Source: Procambarus clarkii
Lineage: Eukaryota > Arthropoda > Malacostraca > Decapoda > Cambaridae
Direction: 5' to 3'
Assembly: GCF_040958095.1 (NCBI RefSeq)
Contig: NC_091181.1
Coordinates: 30,498,529 to 30,562,528, forward strand
Length of the DNA: 64,000 bases
Positions within the stretch are counted from its first letter, which is position 1. The number at the start of each line of letters is the position of its first letter. The notes beneath the pieces were generated by a model. It was not told where the DNA came from. It saw only the letters and a program-made list of their open reading frames with translations, and did not search any database. Both the position numbers and the translations under genes were made by a program. Positions 61,600 to 64,000 of this stretch are shown in pieces.

Positions 61600-61672
61600 G
61601 TGTTGGGAAGACGGGACACCACGAGCGTAGCTCTCATCCTGTAACTACACTTAGGTAATTACACACACACAC
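61600..61672 (+). mobile_element. LINE-A 3' terminus
   Basis: GAAGACGGGACACCACGAGC, then TCATCCTGTAACTACACTTA and GGTAATTACACACACACACA, running straight into a TA tract. Confidence 0.85.
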
Positions 61673-61728
<56 letters not shown>

Positions 61729-61733
61729 ATATA

Positions 61734-61803
<70 letters not shown>

Positions 61804-61815
61804 CTAATATATATT
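61673..61815. repeat. (TA)n microsatellite
   Basis: About 60 TA units with two TTATA/TAATTA interruptions, grown from the AC-repeat end of LINE-A. Confidence 0.95.
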
Positions 61816-62350
61816 TATACCTAGTTGTGCTTGCGGGTGTTTGAGCTTCGACTCTTAGGTCACACCTCTCCATATCCAATTACCTAGTGTACGGGTTACT
61901 GAGCCTTTTGGGCTCATTAACATAACTATATATGAAACTGTGTATGGAGTCTGCCTCCACCACATAACTTCCTAGTGCATTCCATTTGTTAACTATTCTG
62001 ACACTGAAAAAGTTCTTTCAGTGTCACCCTACTAAGTTATATGGCTTTATCTACCCTGAAAATTTTGTTTGTGGCAATCACGTCTCCACTAACTCTTTTG
62101 TTTTCCAACGACGTAAGGTTTAATTCCTGTAGTCTCTCCTCATATTTCATACCTCTCACTGCTAGGACAAGTCTGGTGACATACCTCTGAACTTTCTCTA
62201 GCTTCGTCTTGCGGTTGACTAGATACGGAGTCCACACTGGAGCCGCATACTCCAGGATTCGTCTCACATATGTGTTATACAAGGTTCTGAATAATTCCTT
62301 ACGCAAATTTCCAAAAGGCGTTCTTAGTTTGGCCTACCTGGCATAAGAAG
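61816..62350 (-). mobile_element. LINE-B variant, RT C-terminal part
   Basis: On minus, 62306-62037 codes RKELFRTLYNTYVRRILEYA, then APVWTPYLVNRKTKLEKVQR and YEERLQELNLTSLENKRVSG. It has the same layout as the copy at 62360-63360 with clear divergence, so it is a sister subfamily. Confidence 0.85.
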
Positions 62351-62357
62351 ATATCTC

Positions 62358-63365
62358 TTTGATGTGTATGTACTCACCTAGTTGTGCTTGCGGGGGTTGA
62401 ACTCTGGCTCTTTGGTCCCGCCTCTCAACTGTATCACACACCTACCTCTTAACACAGTGTGTGTGTGTGTGTGTGTACTTACCTAATTGTACTCACCTAA
62501 TTGTGCTTGCGGGGGTTGAGCTTTGGCTCTTTGGTCCCGCCTCTCAACTGTCAATCAACTGGTGTACAGGTTCCTGAGCCTACTGGGCTCTATCATATCT
62601 ACATTTGAAACTGTGTATGGAGTCAGCCTCCACCACATCACTGTCTAATGCATTCTACTTGTTAACTACTCTGACACTGAAAAAGTTCTTTCTAACATAC
62701 CTGTGGCTCATTTGGGTACTCAAGTCTCCACCTGTGTCCCCTTGTTCGCGTACCACCCGTGTTAAAAAGTTTATCCGTATCTACCCTGTCAATTCCTTTG
62801 AGAATTTTGTAGGTAGTGATCATGTCTTCCTTTACTCTTGTCTTCCAGTGTCGTGAGGTGCCTCTCACGCAGCCTTTCCTCGTAACTCATGCCTCTTAGT
62901 TCTGGGACTAGTCTAGTGGCACACCTTTGAACCTTTTCCAACTTCGTCTTGTGCTTGACAAGGTACGGGCTCCATGCTGGTGCTGCATACACCAAGACTG
63001 GTCTTACATATGCGGTATAGAAGGTTCTGAATGATTCATTACACAGGTTCCTGAAGGCAGTTCTGATGTTACCCAGCCTTGCATACACCACAGATGTTAT
63101 TATTTTTATGTGGGCTTCAGGAGACAGGTTCAGTGTGATATCAACTCCTAGATCTTTCTCTCTGTCCGTTTCACGAAGGATTTCATCTCCCATTCGGTAT
63201 CCTGTGTCTGGCCTCCTGTTTCCACCGTCTAGTTTCATTACCTTACATTTACTCGGGTTGAACTTTAGTAGCCATTTGTTGGACCATTCATTTAGTTTGT
63301 GTAGGTCATATTGTAGTGTCATACTATCTTCCTCTGTCTCAATCCCCTCATAATATTTGCATCAT
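62358..63365 (-). mobile_element. LINE-B, 1 kb 3' part with 177-codon RT frame
   Basis: On minus, 63322-62789 codes the RT palm end and thumb: LHKLNEWSNKWLLKFNPSKC, KVMKLDGGN, KDLGVDITLNLSPEAHI, FRTFYTAYVRPVLVYAAPAW and KLEKVQRCATRLVPELRGMS. After a frameshift the C-terminus and 3' UTR follow to 62358, with (GT)n at 62456-62476. It is the best LINE-B copy here; the catalytic YxDD would lie just upstream of the truncation near 63365. Confidence 0.9.
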
Positions 63366-63465
63366 CAGCAAACAATAAGAGGAACGATTCTACGTGCGCG
63401 TGTGTGCGTGTGCGTGCGTGCAATACAAATAAAATACAATGGCTTATTAATTAATGTAATACATA

Positions 63466-63497
63466 TACACACACACACACACACACACGCACACACA
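63466..63497. repeat. (AC)n microsatellite
   Basis: About 15 AC units directly before the SINE-A head. Confidence 0.9.
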
Positions 63498-63805
63498 GGG
63501 GCCTCACGGCTGAGTGGACAGCGCTCTGGGGTTGTAGTCCTAAGAGCCCGGGTTAGATCCTCGGCAGAGGCAGAAACATATGGGCAGAGTTTCTTTCACC
63601 CTGGTGCCCCTGTTCACTTAGCAATAAATAGGTACCTGGGAGCTAGACAGCTGCTACGGGCTGCTTCCTAGGGATGTGTACGCGCGCATGTTAAGAGAGA
63701 AATATATGTAGTAGACATAATAGAGGAAAAATAAATTAGTTAGAAAGGCTGGGTCCAAGAGCTAATAGCTCGATTCTGCAGATACAAATAGTAAAGTAAA
63801 TACAC
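63498..63805 (+). mobile_element. SINE-A, full-length reference copy
   Basis: Head GGGGCCTCACGGCTGAGTGG, B box GGTTAGATCC, body TTTCTTTCACCCTGGTGCCC and CTGGGAGCTAGACAGCTGCT, then tail AGAGAAATATATGTAGTAGA and CGATTCTGCAGATACAAATA, ending in an AC-rich run. It shows that the head at 324 and the tail modules at 484, 2890 and 49910 are one element of about 300 bases. Confidence 0.85.
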
Positions 63806-64000
63806 ACACTTACCCACTCATTAGGGAAAAAAAGAAATTACTTTGATTGTTCAGAGGCTATTATATCACTGAAGGACCAAGCACAACAACCCCAATTGCG
63901 TTGCAAATATCAGAATTCCGCGGAGCATGAATGTGTGAGAACAAGGGCGTGGAGGCCGGCGGGAGGAGTAGGGGAGGGGAGGACAGACAGAGAGAGAAAT

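Overview
The window looks like nuclear DNA from a decapod crustacean, and the repeat wording suggests a crayfish or lobster type lineage (inference). It has GT-AG introns of 0.1 to 12 kb, AT-rich non-coding DNA, several CR1-like LINE families in many 5'-truncated copies, tRNA-derived SINEs, cut-and-paste DNA transposons, long TA tracts and large minisatellites. No prokaryotic or organellar gene organisation is present. Most open frames over 60 codons are repeat-derived.

One conserved gene is complete: RTCA, the RNA 3'-terminal phosphate cyclase, on the + strand at 6205-23129. It has ten coding exons whose phases join without a break into a 365-residue protein, a TATA-type promoter just upstream and a poly(A) signal near 23852. 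Its introns hold LINE, SINE, pogo/Tigger and piggyBac-like insertions and minisatellites. The catalytic histidine motif is present, but the family signature glycine triplet reads G-K-G. A phase-compatible cryptic exon lies 0.75 kb past the stop codon.

23.1-46.2 kb is mostly repeats: LINE families B, C and E, two opposed Tigger fragments flanking a broken RapGAP-domain exon, and a foldback element. It also appears to hold two unrecognised small genes arranged tail to tail. The + strand candidate (30659-43035) has three exons and a 66-codon frame that stays open across both splice joins. The - strand candidate (43025-46050) has four exons with good splice sites, short frames, and a long hairpin in its 3' exon. 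Their poly(A) signals lie 20 bp apart on opposite strands.

46.2-64 kb is repeat territory. It holds an inverted partner of a 1.2 kb block at 27.4-28.7 kb, a satellite-like 190 bp tandem array, and a nearly intact hAT transposon (49982-52589) with 15 bp inverted termini and a perfect 8 bp target duplication. It also holds two large minisatellites (30 bp and 21 bp units), TA tracts and more LINE copies. GC-rich islands at 57.3, 59.8 and 60.2-60.7 kb contain short exon-like frames that may be the 5' end of a gene running out of the window.

Repeat families are named A to F here only for cross-reference. LINE-A is CR1-like and its 3' end reads TAGGTAATTACA. LINE-B is CR1-like and its 3' end reads AATTAGGTGAGTA. 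LINE-C is CR1-like and its 3' end reads AGGTAAATTCAGGTA. LINE-D and LINE-E carry RNase H domains (I-like). SINE-A, SINE-B and SINE-C have tRNA-like heads. Repeat F is an untranslated dispersed repeat.
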